DNA of 64,000 bases from Arthrobacter bambusae. Its GTDB lineage: Bacteria > Actinomycetota > Actinomycetes > Actinomycetales > Micrococcaceae. The translations under genes were made by a program, and so were the position numbers. The notes beneath the pieces were generated by a model that was given only the letters and a program-made list of their open reading frames with translations, was not told the origin of the DNA and did no database searches. Below, piece by piece: positions 52,465-61,490 of the stretch (the first letter of the stretch is position 1; every line of letters begins with the position of its first letter). Where the stretch lies: the NCBI RefSeq assembly GCF_022606295.1, contig NZ_JAHHZS010000001.1, positions 214,222-278,221 of the forward strand, written 5' to 3'.

Positions 52465-54393
52465 TTACTGGGTGAGGCGATAGAAGGACGTTCCATCGAT
52501 TATCTCGGGCTGGAAGTTGCTTTCCACCCACTGCACAATGCGCGCAGATTCCCCTCGCCCGTCAGACGTCAAAGGCGGAAGGTTCTGGATCACAAACGAT
52601 CCGACATTACCCTGGTGGACCATTGTCTGGAATTGCTCCAGTGTCGGGAAAGGATCTGTGCCGTCGAATCCACCCACTGGCAGGATCGCTCTGGAACTGT
52701 CCAGCTGATAATTGGCGGCCGTTTCCGAGCCGACAACCGCGGTTGCCCACCGCACGGACGCAGGGCTCGCTTTGATCCTCTCAAGGACTATCGGGGATGG
52801 CACGTCGCCGAACATGACCGCGGTGAAGCTGAGGGGCGTCCCGGTCGGCAGTTGAGTTCGATCTGGACTATCTGATCGAATGCCCAGGGTGCTGGGTCCG
52901 GCGACAACTCCTGCTCCGACGTGCGGACTAAGGGCCGTGTTTACCGACCAGATAGTAGGACCCAATAAAATTGATGCTCCTATAAATAGGGCTGGTACCG
53001 CTTGCGGTTGCCTTTTGACCGGTGGAAGTATCACGATGGCGACTGCCAAGCTACCCGCGACCAACAACACCTGGGGCAGCCAAGGGAATTCCGAGACGGA
53101 CCGGGATACGGTAGTAAACCCCAGGATCAGGCAGCTAGCCATCACGACACCAGACGCTAGACGGACTAGCCCGCTTGCCAAGCGGCGCATAAGATGGGTG
53201 GCCGTAAACGCGGCTAAGCAACTGAGCGCCGGCACGGTTGAGATCGCGTAATAGGGATGGACGATGCCTGTCATCATGGCCAGGACCGTGGCCGAACAAA
53301 TAAACCATGCGGCGCAGAAGGCCAAAAAAGCCCGCTGTTGCAACGTGCTATGTCGTCGAATGGCGAACCAAATAGTGATACCGACTCCAGCAATCGCGAG
53401 CGGGAGAAACCACGCGAACTGGGCCGAGAACTGTGGTTGTAGAAAACGTGTGAACCCAGGGCCAAGCTTCTGGTAGAGATCCGCACTAGGACCCGACAGC
53501 GTGTGGCTGGCATCCTCGCCGGTCAACCGGTCGAGCCCGTTGTAACCCAGCGTCAGTTCCCAGATGCTATTGGATCGGGAGCCGCCGATGAACGGCCTCT
53601 GAGCAGGATCCGCTTTCTGCGCGATGATGAGCCACCAGCCCGATGCGACTACTGCGGCGAGCAGTCCGGCCCCGAGGTGGAGCAATTTGCGATATACCGG
53701 CAATCGGGCGAAAACACCGTACGCAAGCGCGATCGCCGGCAGAATGAGTGCAACCTGTAGCTGCTTCGTGAGAAACCCGGCGCCGATCAGGGCCCCCGCG
53801 ACGAGCAGCCAGCGCAGCTTCCCTCTGTCGATCGCCTCGAGTGTGGCGTAGGCGGCTCCGATCATGAGGAGAGTCAGCAGCGCATCCGGGTTGTTGTACC
53901 GGAACATGACGGTGGCCACGGGCGTTACCGCGAAGAAAAGCCCTGCAAGGAGGCCAGTTGCAGGGTCGGTCCGCTTCTGGACCATCCGATACAGCAAATA
54001 GACGCTGAGTACTCCCATGAGAGCCTGCGGCAAGAGGATGCTCCATGAGTTGAGTCCGAAAAGGCGCACCGAAAGCGACATGATCCACAAGGACATCGGC
54101 GGCTTGTCAACGGTAATTGCATTGCTGGGGTCGGAGGAACCGTAGAAGAACGCCGTCCAGTCTTCCGAGCCGGCCATGACGGCAGCGGAGTAGTAGGAGT
54201 TTGCCCAGCCGTTTCGGTCGAGTCCCCACATGTAGAGGACCGACGTCAAAGCAAGAAGGCCCAATAGAGCCGGCCGCTGCCACATCGGATTCAATGGATC
54301 CCCACGAAGCCACATCCGGAAGATCTGAGAAGGGCCCCCGATGACAGTGCCCAGGGCTGGTTGTCCGGGAAGTCGGCTGGTTTTGCTGCTCAC
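52465..54393 (-). CDS. GT-C fold glycosyltransferase (GT39/YkcB-like), polytopic
   Basis: The 642-residue protein is a membrane glycosyltransferase of the PMT_2/ArnT-like type, which uses polyprenyl-phosphate sugars on the outer face of the membrane. The first external loop after span 1 has the acidic motif NGWANSYYSAAVMAGSEDW followed by NAITVDKPPMSLWIMSLS. RYNNPDALLTLLMIGAAY near residue 165 is also typical. About 11-12 spans are followed by a soluble C-terminal domain (about residues 500-640). It overlaps the upstream GT2-GtrA gene (ATGA), and the two resemble the Bacillus YkcB/YkcC pair. The acceptor is unknown. Confidence 0.88.
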   Translation of the reverse strand: MSSKTSRLPGQPALGTVIGGPSQIFRMWLRGDPLNPMWQRPALLGLLALTSVLYMWGLDRNGWANSYYSAAVMAGSEDWTAFFYGSSDPSNAITVDKPPMSLWIMSLSVRLFGLNSWSILLPQALMGVLSVYLLYRMVQKRTDPATGLLAGLFFAVTPVATVMFRYNNPDALLTLLMIGAAYATLEAIDRGKLRWLLVAGALIGAGFLTKQLQVALILPAIALAYGVFARLPVYRKLLHLGAGLLAAVVASGWWLIIAQKADPAQRPFIGGSRSNSIWELTLGYNGLDRLTGEDASHTLSGPSADLYQKLGPGFTRFLQPQFSAQFAWFLPLAIAGVGITIWFAIRRHSTLQQRAFLAFCAAWFICSATVLAMMTGIVHPYYAISTVPALSCLAAFTATHLMRRLASGLVRLASGVVMASCLILGFTTVSRSVSEFPWLPQVLLVAGSLAVAIVILPPVKRQPQAVPALFIGASILLGPTIWSVNTALSPHVGAGVVAGPSTLGIRSDSPDRTQLPTGTPLSFTAVMFGDVPSPIVLERIKASPASVRWATAVVGSETAANYQLDSSRAILPVGGFDGTDPFPTLEQFQTMVHQGNVGSFVIQNLPPLTSDGRGESARIVQWVESNFQPEIIDGTSFYRLTQ

Positions 54394-55619
54394 ACTGCCA
54401 ACTGCTTAATGGTGGCCACGCCACGCCGTTTCTCCGTCCGCCGTACCCGGAAGACCCAGATACGAAGCAGGACGAAGCGGACAAGAGTGGCGAAAATATT
54501 CGCACTGGTCAGGACCAACAACTCAGTGCTGGGCGATGCATCCGGGTGAATGGCATGTAGCAATACCAGGGACGAAGAGGTGATCACCCAGGCGACTAGG
54601 AAAACCACAAGGCCTTGAAACTGTTGTGTGAACTGCCGCTCGGGGCCATGGATCCTGAAGGTGAAGCGGCGGTTGGCTGCCGTGTTCGCAATGGCAGTGA
54701 GTAACAAGGCCAGGAAGTTTCCCTGCTGTGGGCCAAACGGGCCCTGGAATAGCAGATACAGCAAAGCAAAAGCGAAAGTGGAGAACGCGCCGACGATTCC
54801 GAAACGTATCACCTGGCCGAAGAAACTTGGGCGGGTCGGCGTGGCGATAGGTCCTCGCCCCAGCTCCGCGTATATCGCTTGCAAAGGGATATTTCCCTTC
54901 ATCATGGAACCGGCGACGCGTACGAGGCCCCTGATATCGTCGACGGCGGTTTGGCGGATATCCACCCTGCTGTCTGGATCGTCGATCCAGTCGACTGGAA
55001 TCTCGTGGATTCGAAGTCCTGCACGCTCCGCCAAGATCAACAGCTCGGTGTCGAAGAACCAGCAGTTGTCCTTCACATACGGCAGCAGCCGATGCGCGAC
55101 TTCCGCCCTGACTGCCTTAAAACCGCACTGGGCATCGGAAAACTGTACCTGCATGGTCCGTTTAAGAATCAGGTTGTAGCTCCGGGAGATGAATTCCCGT
55201 TTGGGACCCCTGACTACTCTCGAAGTCCTGCCAAGCCGCGTGCCGATGCTGACATCCGAGTGACCGGAAAGCAGGGGAGCGATGAGCGGAGGCAAAGCCG
55301 CCAAATCGGTTGAGAGGTCGACGTCTACATATGCCAGAACTTTGGCTTCGGACGATGTCCACGCGTCGCGGAGCGCAAAACCCCGCCCTTTAGTCTCCAG
55401 GCGCCGATAACTGACATTCGGAACCTCATCAGCGAGCTTCCGCGCAATTAAGCCGGTCGCATCAGTGCTCGCGTTGTCGGCAATCGTGATTTTCCAGCTG
55501 TACAACAATTCCCGGGAAAGGTAATCGGTGAGCCGGTAAATGCTTCTTTCGAGTATGGCGGACTCGTTGAAGACGGGGACGATTATTTCGAGCGCCAAGC
55601 CCCCAGAGCTAGGTGTCAT
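54390..55619 (-). CDS. GT2 polyprenyl-phosphate glycosyltransferase fused to a GtrA domain
   Basis: The N-terminal half (about residues 8-240) is a GT2 enzyme like dolichyl/undecaprenyl-phosphate hexose synthases. Its landmarks are EIIVPVFNESAILERSI, NASTDATGLIARKLA, the metal-binding DVDLSTDL and SDAQCGFKAVR. The C-terminal half (about 265-390) is a four-span GtrA domain (FGIVGAFSTFAFALLYLLF; NTAANRRFTF), proposed to flip the lipid-linked sugar. This provides the donor for the partner GT-C enzyme encoded next, with ATGA overlap. A 158-bp gap separates it from glmM. Confidence 0.92.
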   Translation of the reverse strand: MTPSSGGLALEIIVPVFNESAILERSIYRLTDYLSRELLYSWKITIADNASTDATGLIARKLADEVPNVSYRRLETKGRGFALRDAWTSSEAKVLAYVDVDLSTDLAALPPLIAPLLSGHSDVSIGTRLGRTSRVVRGPKREFISRSYNLILKRTMQVQFSDAQCGFKAVRAEVAHRLLPYVKDNCWFFDTELLILAERAGLRIHEIPVDWIDDPDSRVDIRQTAVDDIRGLVRVAGSMMKGNIPLQAIYAELGRGPIATPTRPSFFGQVIRFGIVGAFSTFAFALLYLLFQGPFGPQQGNFLALLLTAIANTAANRRFTFRIHGPERQFTQQFQGLVVFLVAWVITSSSLVLLHAIHPDASPSTELLVLTSANIFATLVRFVLLRIWVFRVRRTEKRRGVATIKQLAV

Positions 55620-55763
55620 GCGGCAATCGTAGATACTTGTTAAGGCCCTTTACTAGAGTGGAGGAAAAAGCGCAAGTCGAGTAGCTCCACTCTTGCGATT
55701 GCGCAGTCTAAGGGGTATGAGCGTCCTCCGTCACTGCTTCCCTCGGCCCCTACAGCCGTCGTC

Positions 55764-55777
55764 TAGACTGGGACGCG
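55764..55777 (+). promoter_or_regulatory. candidate glmM promoter -10 placing the start on or next to the ATG
   Basis: TAGACT (55764-55769) is followed by eight bases and the glmM ATG. No ribosome site is present, so the transcript may be leaderless. No clear -35 is seen. The rest of 55620-55763 holds only a small inverted repeat near 55671-55697. Confidence 0.4.
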
Positions 55778-57142
55778 ATGGCTAGATTATTTGGAACAGA
55801 TGGCGTGCGTGGTCTCGCCAATGGATTGCTCACCGCGGAGCTTGCTCTTCAGTTGGCCCAAGCAGCAGCAGTGGTCCTTGGCCACGAGCGTGCGGCCAAC
55901 GGAACGCGGCCCCGTGCCGTGGTCGCCCGGGATCCGCGCGCCAGCGGGGAGTTTATCGCCGCAGCCGTGGAAGCCGGGCTTTCGAGTTCCGGCATCGACG
56001 TGTACGACGCCGGTGTACTGCCCACGCCCGCGGCGGCCTACCTCATCGCCGACCTCGACGCCGATTTCGGGGTCATGATCTCGGCCTCGCACAACCCGGC
56101 ACCGGACAACGGCATCAAGTTCTTCGCCCGCGGCGGCCAGAAGCTCCCGGACGAAGTAGAGGACGCGATCGAGGCCCAGCTCGGCAAGGAACCCGCGCGT
56201 CCAGTGGCCGGCGACGTCGGCCGCATCCAGCGTTTCTCAGACGCCGAGGACCGTTACATCGTCCACCTGCTCGGCACCCTGCCGCACCGCCTCGAGGGTC
56301 TGAAGGTTGTGCTGGACTGCGCCCACGGGGCGGCAAGCGGCTGTTCCCCGCAGGTCTTCGCCAGCGCCGGCGCCGAAGTTGTGGTGATCGGCGCGGAACC
56401 CGACGGCCTGAACATCAACGACGGCGTCGGGTCCACCCACCTTGGCCAGCTCAAGGAAGCGGTGGTCAAGCACGGTGCCGATTTCGGCATTGCCCACGAT
56501 GGCGACGCCGACCGCTGCCTCGCCGTGGACCACGAAGGCAACGAGGTTGACGGTGACCAGATCATGGCGATCCTGGCCCTCGCACTCAAGAAGTCCGGAA
56601 AACTGAAGGACGACGTCCTGGTAGCCACCGTGATGAGCAACCTCGGACTCAAGATCGCTCTGCGGGATGCTGGAATCACCCTCCGCGAGACCGCGGTGGG
56701 GGACCGGTACGTCCTGGAAGCAATGCGCGACGGCGGCTTCAGCCTTGGTGGAGAACAGTCCGGCCACGTGATCTTCTCGGATTACGCCACCACGGGAGAC
56801 GGCGTCCTGACCGGTCTGCAGATTGCCGCCCAAGTGGCCGGTACCGGCCGAACCCTCAAAGACCTTGCCGGGGCCATGACCAAGCTGCCGCAGCTCATGA
56901 TCAACGTAAAGGGCGTGGACAAATCGCGCGCCGCCACCGACGAAGGCGTTGCCGCCGCGGTGGCTGCCGCCGAACTCGAACTTGGTGATACTGGCCGGGT
57001 GCTCCTGCGGCCCTCCGGCACCGAAGCGCTCGTGCGCGTGATGGTGGAGGCAGCGGACATGGAAACCGCCACCCGCATATGCACCGAACTCGCCGGCGTC
57101 GTCGAAGACCGCCTCGCCATTCCGCACGAACTGGCGCTCTAG
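55778..57142 (+). CDS. glmM: phosphoglucosamine mutase
   Basis: GlmM converts glucosamine-6-phosphate to glucosamine-1-phosphate for UDP-GlcNAc synthesis. The 454-residue product begins [15 protein letters not shown]. The phosphorylated serine is Ser104 in [12 protein letters not shown], the metal site is [12 protein letters not shown] (near residue 241), the sugar loop is [12 protein letters not shown], and the phosphate loop is [15 protein letters not shown] near the C-terminus. All catalytic elements are present. glmS, which makes its substrate, lies 2 kb downstream. Confidence 0.97.
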   Translation: MARLFGTDGVRGLANGLLTAELALQLAQAAAVVLGHERAANGTRPRAVVARDPRASGEFIAAAVEAGLSSSGIDVYDAGVLPTPAAAYLIADLDADFGVMISASHNPAPDNGIKFFARGGQKLPDEVEDAIEAQLGKEPARPVAGDVGRIQRFSDAEDRYIVHLLGTLPHRLEGLKVVLDCAHGAASGCSPQVFASAGAEVVVIGAEPDGLNINDGVGSTHLGQLKEAVVKHGADFGIAHDGDADRCLAVDHEGNEVDGDQIMAILALALKKSGKLKDDVLVATVMSNLGLKIALRDAGITLRETAVGDRYVLEAMRDGGFSLGGEQSGHVIFSDYATTGDGVLTGLQIAAQVAGTGRTLKDLAGAMTKLPQLMINVKGVDKSRAATDEGVAAAVAAAELELGDTGRVLLRPSGTEALVRVMVEAADMETATRICTELAGVVEDRLAIPHELAL

Positions 57143-57166
57143 CCCCAACATCGCAAGAGCAGACAG

Positions 57167-57200
57167 CTGTGGCCCGTCTCCGTGGGGAGATGGGCCACAG
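57167..57200. terminator. hairpin between convergent glmM and the carboxypeptidase gene
   Basis: CTGTGGCCC (57167-57175) pairs with GGGCCACAG (57192-57200), with an inner TCTCC/GGAGA stem. TTGTT follows on the plus side. It lies between two convergent genes and may serve both. Confidence 0.75.
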
Positions 57201-57230
57201 TTGTTCACGTGCCTGATGCTCAATCAACCG

Positions 57231-58082
57231 CTAGAGATAGCCCGGCGCCGCTTCAAGCCCGAAGTACTCCTCGAGGGTGCCGATGCCCCGCTTGCTCATA
57301 TCCGTAGCAGCCTCGACCCCGATAAAGCGCAAATGCCACGGCTCGTAGTAGTAGCCGGTGACGTCATTGAGCATCCAGGGGTACCTGACGACAAATCCGA
57401 ACTTGTACGCGTTGGCCTTGGCCCACACCGCGGCAGGTTGATCGGCGAAGCAGGGCTCGAAGCTGCACGCCCCGCCGCCGTCGCCGATATCGAACGCCCA
57501 GCCAGTCTGGTGCTCCGAGAACCCGGGACGTGCCGAGGCCGTGTCCGCCGAGGCCTGTCCGCGGGTGCTTGCATAGCCGTTGTACGTGGCGGTCTGGGTC
57601 TGAAAGGAACGGTAGCCGGACGCCAAAGTCAGGGTCACGCCGGCCGAGGTGGCTGCCGCGAAGAGTTTCTCGGCCGCTGTCGCGGTGGTGCTGTTGAGCA
57701 GGGACGCCTCTCCGCTGACCGCGAGTTGCACGCGGGGCCGCACCAAGTCGGCAGGGACAAACTGCAAGGGAGAAAGCGGCCGGTGCTTGTTGACGATGAC
57801 CCATTGGCTCGCGGGGTCGCTGTGGGAAAACTGTTGGGACAGGGCCGCGGACGGAGCCTTCGACGGCGGTGCGCCCGACGGCGGCTGATCGCTGGGCGCT
57901 GCGGAGGGGGCCGCCGTCGTGGTCGCCGCGGCCGGCGTCGGCGCTGGACCTGAGGGGGACGGAGTCGACGTGGGAGTGGCGACCCGGTTATCCGGGGTGC
58001 AGGCCGCCAAGGCGGCCATACCCACCCCTGCGGCGAGGAGCGTCGCGAAGGACCTTCGGCTGGGGCCGCAGTTGTAGCACAT
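57231..58082 (-). CDS. VanY-family D-alanyl-D-alanine carboxypeptidase lipoprotein
   Basis: The 283-residue protein has a signal with RRSF (weakly Tat-like) and a lipobox LAAC-T (near residue 28). A Pro/Ser/Ala/Thr-rich linker (about 30-80) follows, then a peptidase M15/VanY domain. Zinc-site motifs are SEHQTGWAFD (His and Asp) and EPWHLRFIG (His), with SGYRSFQTQTATYNGY upstream. It should trim terminal D-Ala from peptidoglycan stems outside the membrane. Five bases separate it from the coaA stop, so it may be transcribed with coaA. Confidence 0.92.
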   Translation of the reverse strand: MCYNCGPSRRSFATLLAAGVGMAALAACTPDNRVATPTSTPSPSGPAPTPAAATTTAAPSAAPSDQPPSGAPPSKAPSAALSQQFSHSDPASQWVIVNKHRPLSPLQFVPADLVRPRVQLAVSGEASLLNSTTATAAEKLFAAATSAGVTLTLASGYRSFQTQTATYNGYASTRGQASADTASARPGFSEHQTGWAFDIGDGGGACSFEPCFADQPAAVWAKANAYKFGFVVRYPWMLNDVTGYYYEPWHLRFIGVEAATDMSKRGIGTLEEYFGLEAAPGYL

Positions 58083-58087
58083 CCGTG

Positions 58088-59053
58088 CTAGACCTTTCGG
58101 AGCAGCATGCGGCGGATCGAATGGTCGGCATCCTTGGTGAGGACAAGTTGAGCCCTGCCGCGGGTAGGGAGCACGTTTTCCTCAAGGTTGGGTTCGTTGA
58201 TGCGCTTCCAAATGCCGCGCGCCGTCGCTTCCGCCTCGGCGTCCGAGAGCGTCGCGTAACGGTGGAAGTAGGATTCGGGCTGGGCGAACGCGGTGTTTCG
58301 AAGCTTGCGGAAACGGTCCACGTACCAGTCTTCGATGTACGACGTCTTGGCGTCAACATAAATGGAGAAATCGAAGAAGTCGCTCAGCGCCAAGCCCTGC
58401 CGGCCGTCCTGCCGGGGACGGGCGGGCGCCAATACATTGAGGCCCTCGACGATGAGCACGTCGGGACGCCGGACCACCACTTCCTTGTCCGGGACGATGT
58501 CGTAGGTGACGTGCGAATACCAAGGAGCGCGGACCTCTTCGGCGCCCCCCTTGATGGCACTCACGAAACGAAGCAACGCCCGGCGGTCGTAGGATTCCGG
58601 GAAGCCCTTGCGCTCAAGCAAATGCCTGCGCTTCAACTCGGCGAGGGGATACAAGAACCCGTCGGTCGTGATGAGTTCGACGTTCGGAGTGCCGGGCCAA
58701 CGGCGGAGCATTTCGCGCAGCACGCGGGCAATGGTGGACTTGCCGACCGCCACGGAACCCGCGACGCCGATCACGAAGGGCGTGCGCTGGGTCTGCTCGC
58801 CAAGGAAGGTGGTCGTGGCGGCATGAAGCTGCTGTGATGCCTGGACGTAGAGGTGCAACAAGCGGGAGAGCGGAAGGTAGACCTCGCGGATTTCCTTCAT
58901 GTCCAGGGGATCGCCGAGGCCGCGAAGCCGGATGATGTCCTCTTCGTTAAGCGGCTGCTCCATTTGCGCACCGAGCCGGGACCACGTCTGCCTGTCCAGC
59001 TCCACGAACGGAGAGGAGCTGTCGCCGTTCGCTTCATTGCGTTGCAAAGTCAC
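58088..59053 (-). CDS. coaA: pantothenate kinase, type I
   Basis: CoaA phosphorylates pantothenate, the first step of coenzyme A synthesis. GTG 59053 gives 321 residues starting [10 protein letters not shown], the usual length; the open frame extends to 59233 but that part is basic and unlike CoaA. The P-loop is [17 protein letters not shown] (near residue 105). [35 protein letters not shown] and [10 protein letters not shown] are family marks. CAGAAT lies seven bases ahead of the GTG on the coding strand and no ribosome site is visible, so it may be leaderless. Confidence 0.95.
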   Translation of the reverse strand: MTLQRNEANGDSSSPFVELDRQTWSRLGAQMEQPLNEEDIIRLRGLGDPLDMKEIREVYLPLSRLLHLYVQASQQLHAATTTFLGEQTQRTPFVIGVAGSVAVGKSTIARVLREMLRRWPGTPNVELITTDGFLYPLAELKRRHLLERKGFPESYDRRALLRFVSAIKGGAEEVRAPWYSHVTYDIVPDKEVVVRRPDVLIVEGLNVLAPARPRQDGRQGLALSDFFDFSIYVDAKTSYIEDWYVDRFRKLRNTAFAQPESYFHRYATLSDAEAEATARGIWKRINEPNLEENVLPTRGRAQLVLTKDADHSIRRMLLRKV

Positions 59054-59218
59054 TTTAGAGATTCTGCCCCTCCGCTGGCTGATCCGGAAATACAGCATGA
59101 ACGGCGGGCAGATTTTGTGTGAGCATGCTCTCCGCAAAAGGTACGTGATCCGGCATATTCCGCGGCGTGGCCTGCCCCCGGGCCTGGATATCCTACGTCC
59201 ATTTCGCGGGGCAACCGC

Positions 59219-59231
59219 TAGTCTTGTAGGC
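59219..59231 (+). promoter_or_regulatory. candidate glmS promoter -10 for a leaderless transcript
   Basis: TAGTCT (59219-59224) is followed by exactly seven bases and the glmS ATG at 59232. There is no purine-rich ribosome site between them. The divergent coaA has CAGAAT (59066-59061, minus) at the same distance from its GTG. Confidence 0.45.
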
Positions 59232-61124
59232 ATGTGTGGAATCGTAGGTTACGTTGGCAATTCATCCCGCCGGGCAGATGCCGGGCACTCGGCTCTCGAC
59301 GTCGTGCTTGAAGGACTCCGGCGGCTTGAATACCGGGGCTATGATTCAGCCGGAGTTGCAGTGGTGGCTGATGGAACCATCTCAGCCCGGAAGAAGTCCG
59401 GAAAACTGAGCAATCTGTTGAACGAGCTCGACGGAAATCCGCTCCCTGACTCGCTGACCGGCATCGGCCACACACGGTGGGCCACCCACGGCGGACCCAC
59501 CGACCAGAACGCCCACCCGCATCTGGCCGATGGCGGACGCTTGGCCATGATCCACAACGGAATCATTGAAAACTTCGCCGAACTCAAGCAGGAACTCATC
59601 GCCAAGGGCATCACCTTCGAGTCTGAGACGGACACCGAAGTTGCCGCAGCACTTCTGGGCGACATTTTCCGTAACCAGCTCAACGGGGACTCGTCCAACG
59701 GCCGGCTCACCAAAGCGATGCAGCTTGCCTGCCAGCGGCTCGAAGGCGCGTTCACGCTCCTCGCCGTGCACGCCGAGCGGCCGGACGTCGTCGTGGCCGC
59801 CCGCCGCAACTCGCCCCTCGTCGTGGGGCTGGGAGAAGGCGAGAACTTCCTTGGCTCGGACGTTTCCGGTTTCATCGATCACACGCGCCGCGCCGTCGAG
59901 CTTGGCCAGGACCAGATCGTCACCATCACGGCCGACACCGTTGAGATCACGGACTTCTTCGGCGCCCCCGCCCAGGGCAAGGAATACCACGTTGACTGGG
60001 ACCCGGCTTCCGCCGAAAAGGGTGGCTTCAGCTCCTTCATGGAGAAGGAAATCCACGACCAGCCCGACGCCGTTACCCAGACGCTCCTCGGCCGCTCGGA
60101 CATCAACGGCCAGCTGACCCTGAGTGAGCTCCGGATCGACCCCGAACTGCTGAAGCAGGTCAACAAGATCATCGTCCTGGCTTGTGGCACGGCTGCCTAC
60201 GCCGGGATGGTCGCCAAGTACGCCATCGAGAACTGGTGCCGTATCCCCACCGAGGTGGAACTCGCGCATGAATTCCGCTACCGCGACCCGATCGTTGACG
60301 CCAACACCCTGGTGGTGTCCATCAGCCAGTCCGGCGAAACCATGGACACGCTGATGGCTGTCCGTTACGCCCGTGAACAGGGCGCCAAGACCATCTCCAT
60401 CTGCAACACCAACGGATCCACCATCCCGCGCGAATCCGACGCCGTTCTGTACACGCACGCCGGACCGGAGATCGCCGTCGCCTCCACCAAGGCGTTCCTG
60501 GCCCAGATCACGGCCGCGTACTTGCTCGGTCTCTACCTCGCCCAGCTGCGCGGAAACATCTTCTCCGGCCAGATCAAGGACGTCTTGGCGGACCTGGGCA
60601 AGATTCCCGCCCACATCCAGAAGATCCTCGACAACGCCGGTCCGCTCCGCGAACTCGCCCGCAGCATGAAGGACGAGAAGTCGGTGCTCTTCCTCGGCCG
60701 CCACGTGGGCTTCCCGGTGGCGCTTGAGGGCGCGTTGAAGCTCAAGGAAATCGCCTACATCCACGCCGAGGGCTTCGCCGCCGGCGAGCTCAAGCACGGT
60801 CCGATTGCCCTGATCGACGAAGGGCAGCCCGTCTTTGTTGTGGTCCCGTCGCCGCGCGGCCGCGATTCCCTGCACGCGAAGGTTGTCAGCAACATCCAGG
60901 AGATCCGCGCACGCGGTGCGCGCACCCTGGTGATCGCCGAGGAAGGCGACGAAGCCGTGCGTGCATACGCCGAGCACGTTTTCTACGTCCCGCAGACGCC
61001 AACGCTCTTGATGCCACTCCTCACGACTGTTCCGCTGCAGATTTTTGCGGCAGAGCTGGCCAAGGCCAAGGGGTACGACGTGGACCAGCCGCGCAACCTC
61101 GCCAAGAGTGTGACCGTAGAATAG
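59232..61124 (+). CDS. glmS: glutamine-fructose-6-phosphate aminotransferase (isomerizing)
   Basis: GlmS makes glucosamine-6-phosphate, the entry point to UDP-GlcNAc. The ATG at 59232 places the nucleophilic Cys directly after Met (MCGIVGYVG), giving 630 residues. The glutaminase domain has [13 protein letters not shown] and [19 protein letters not shown]. The two SIS domains follow, with [41 protein letters not shown] and [19 protein letters not shown]. The C-terminus [11 protein letters not shown] is conserved. No ribozyme-like sequence is seen upstream. Confidence 0.97.
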   Translation: MCGIVGYVGNSSRRADAGHSALDVVLEGLRRLEYRGYDSAGVAVVADGTISARKKSGKLSNLLNELDGNPLPDSLTGIGHTRWATHGGPTDQNAHPHLADGGRLAMIHNGIIENFAELKQELIAKGITFESETDTEVAAALLGDIFRNQLNGDSSNGRLTKAMQLACQRLEGAFTLLAVHAERPDVVVAARRNSPLVVGLGEGENFLGSDVSGFIDHTRRAVELGQDQIVTITADTVEITDFFGAPAQGKEYHVDWDPASAEKGGFSSFMEKEIHDQPDAVTQTLLGRSDINGQLTLSELRIDPELLKQVNKIIVLACGTAAYAGMVAKYAIENWCRIPTEVELAHEFRYRDPIVDANTLVVSISQSGETMDTLMAVRYAREQGAKTISICNTNGSTIPRESDAVLYTHAGPEIAVASTKAFLAQITAAYLLGLYLAQLRGNIFSGQIKDVLADLGKIPAHIQKILDNAGPLRELARSMKDEKSVLFLGRHVGFPVALEGALKLKEIAYIHAEGFAAGELKHGPIALIDEGQPVFVVVPSPRGRDSLHAKVVSNIQEIRARGARTLVIAEEGDEAVRAYAEHVFYVPQTPTLLMPLLTTVPLQIFAAELAKAKGYDVDQPRNLAKSVTVE

Positions 61125-61128
61125 CCGC

Positions 61129-61476
61129 ATGATTGTTGGCATAGGCGTAGACGTCGTAGACATTGAGCGCTTCGGGCGCCAACTTGAGCGGACCCCGGGC
61201 CTCCGTGACCGTTTGTTCGTACCCGCGGAACGCGAACTGAACACGCGGTCCTTGGCCGCGCGTTTCGCGGCCAAGGAAGCGGTGGCAAAGGTCTTGGGAG
61301 CTCCCGCGGGCATGAACTGGCAGGACTGCTGGATCGGGCTGGACCAGAACGGCCCCACCATCAAAGTGAAGGGCACCGTGCTGGCAGTCTCCGAGTCCAT
61401 GGGCGTGAAGCGCTGGCACGTGTCCATGAGCCACGATGGCGGGATCGCCACTGCCATGGTCATCGCCGAATCCTAG
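61129..61476 (+). CDS. acpS: holo-[acyl-carrier-protein] synthase
   Basis: AcpS transfers phosphopantetheine from CoA to acyl carrier protein. The 115-residue product has [15 protein letters not shown] with the magnesium-binding Asp and [18 protein letters not shown] with its Glu, then [16 protein letters not shown]. It starts four bases after the glmS stop with no ribosome site. TAGAAT (61117-61122), overlapping the glmS stop, is six bases ahead of the ATG and could create a leaderless transcript. CoaA and AcpS are both coenzyme A-linked functions in this cluster. Confidence 0.96.
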   Translation: MIVGIGVDVVDIERFGRQLERTPGLRDRLFVPAERELNTRSLAARFAAKEAVAKVLGAPAGMNWQDCWIGLDQNGPTIKVKGTVLAVSESMGVKRWHVSMSHDGGIATAMVIAES

Positions 61477-61490
61477 CAGCGCAAACAACC

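Noticed and set aside
58914..59231. Possible glmS ribozyme upstream of glmS
   Set aside because: The upstream region is mostly coaA coding sequence and its promoter, and the candidate promoter leaves no 5' leader.
59382..61463. 693-codon open frame opposite glmS and acpS
   Set aside because: Spans two real genes on the other strand and has no domain; typical antisense shadow.
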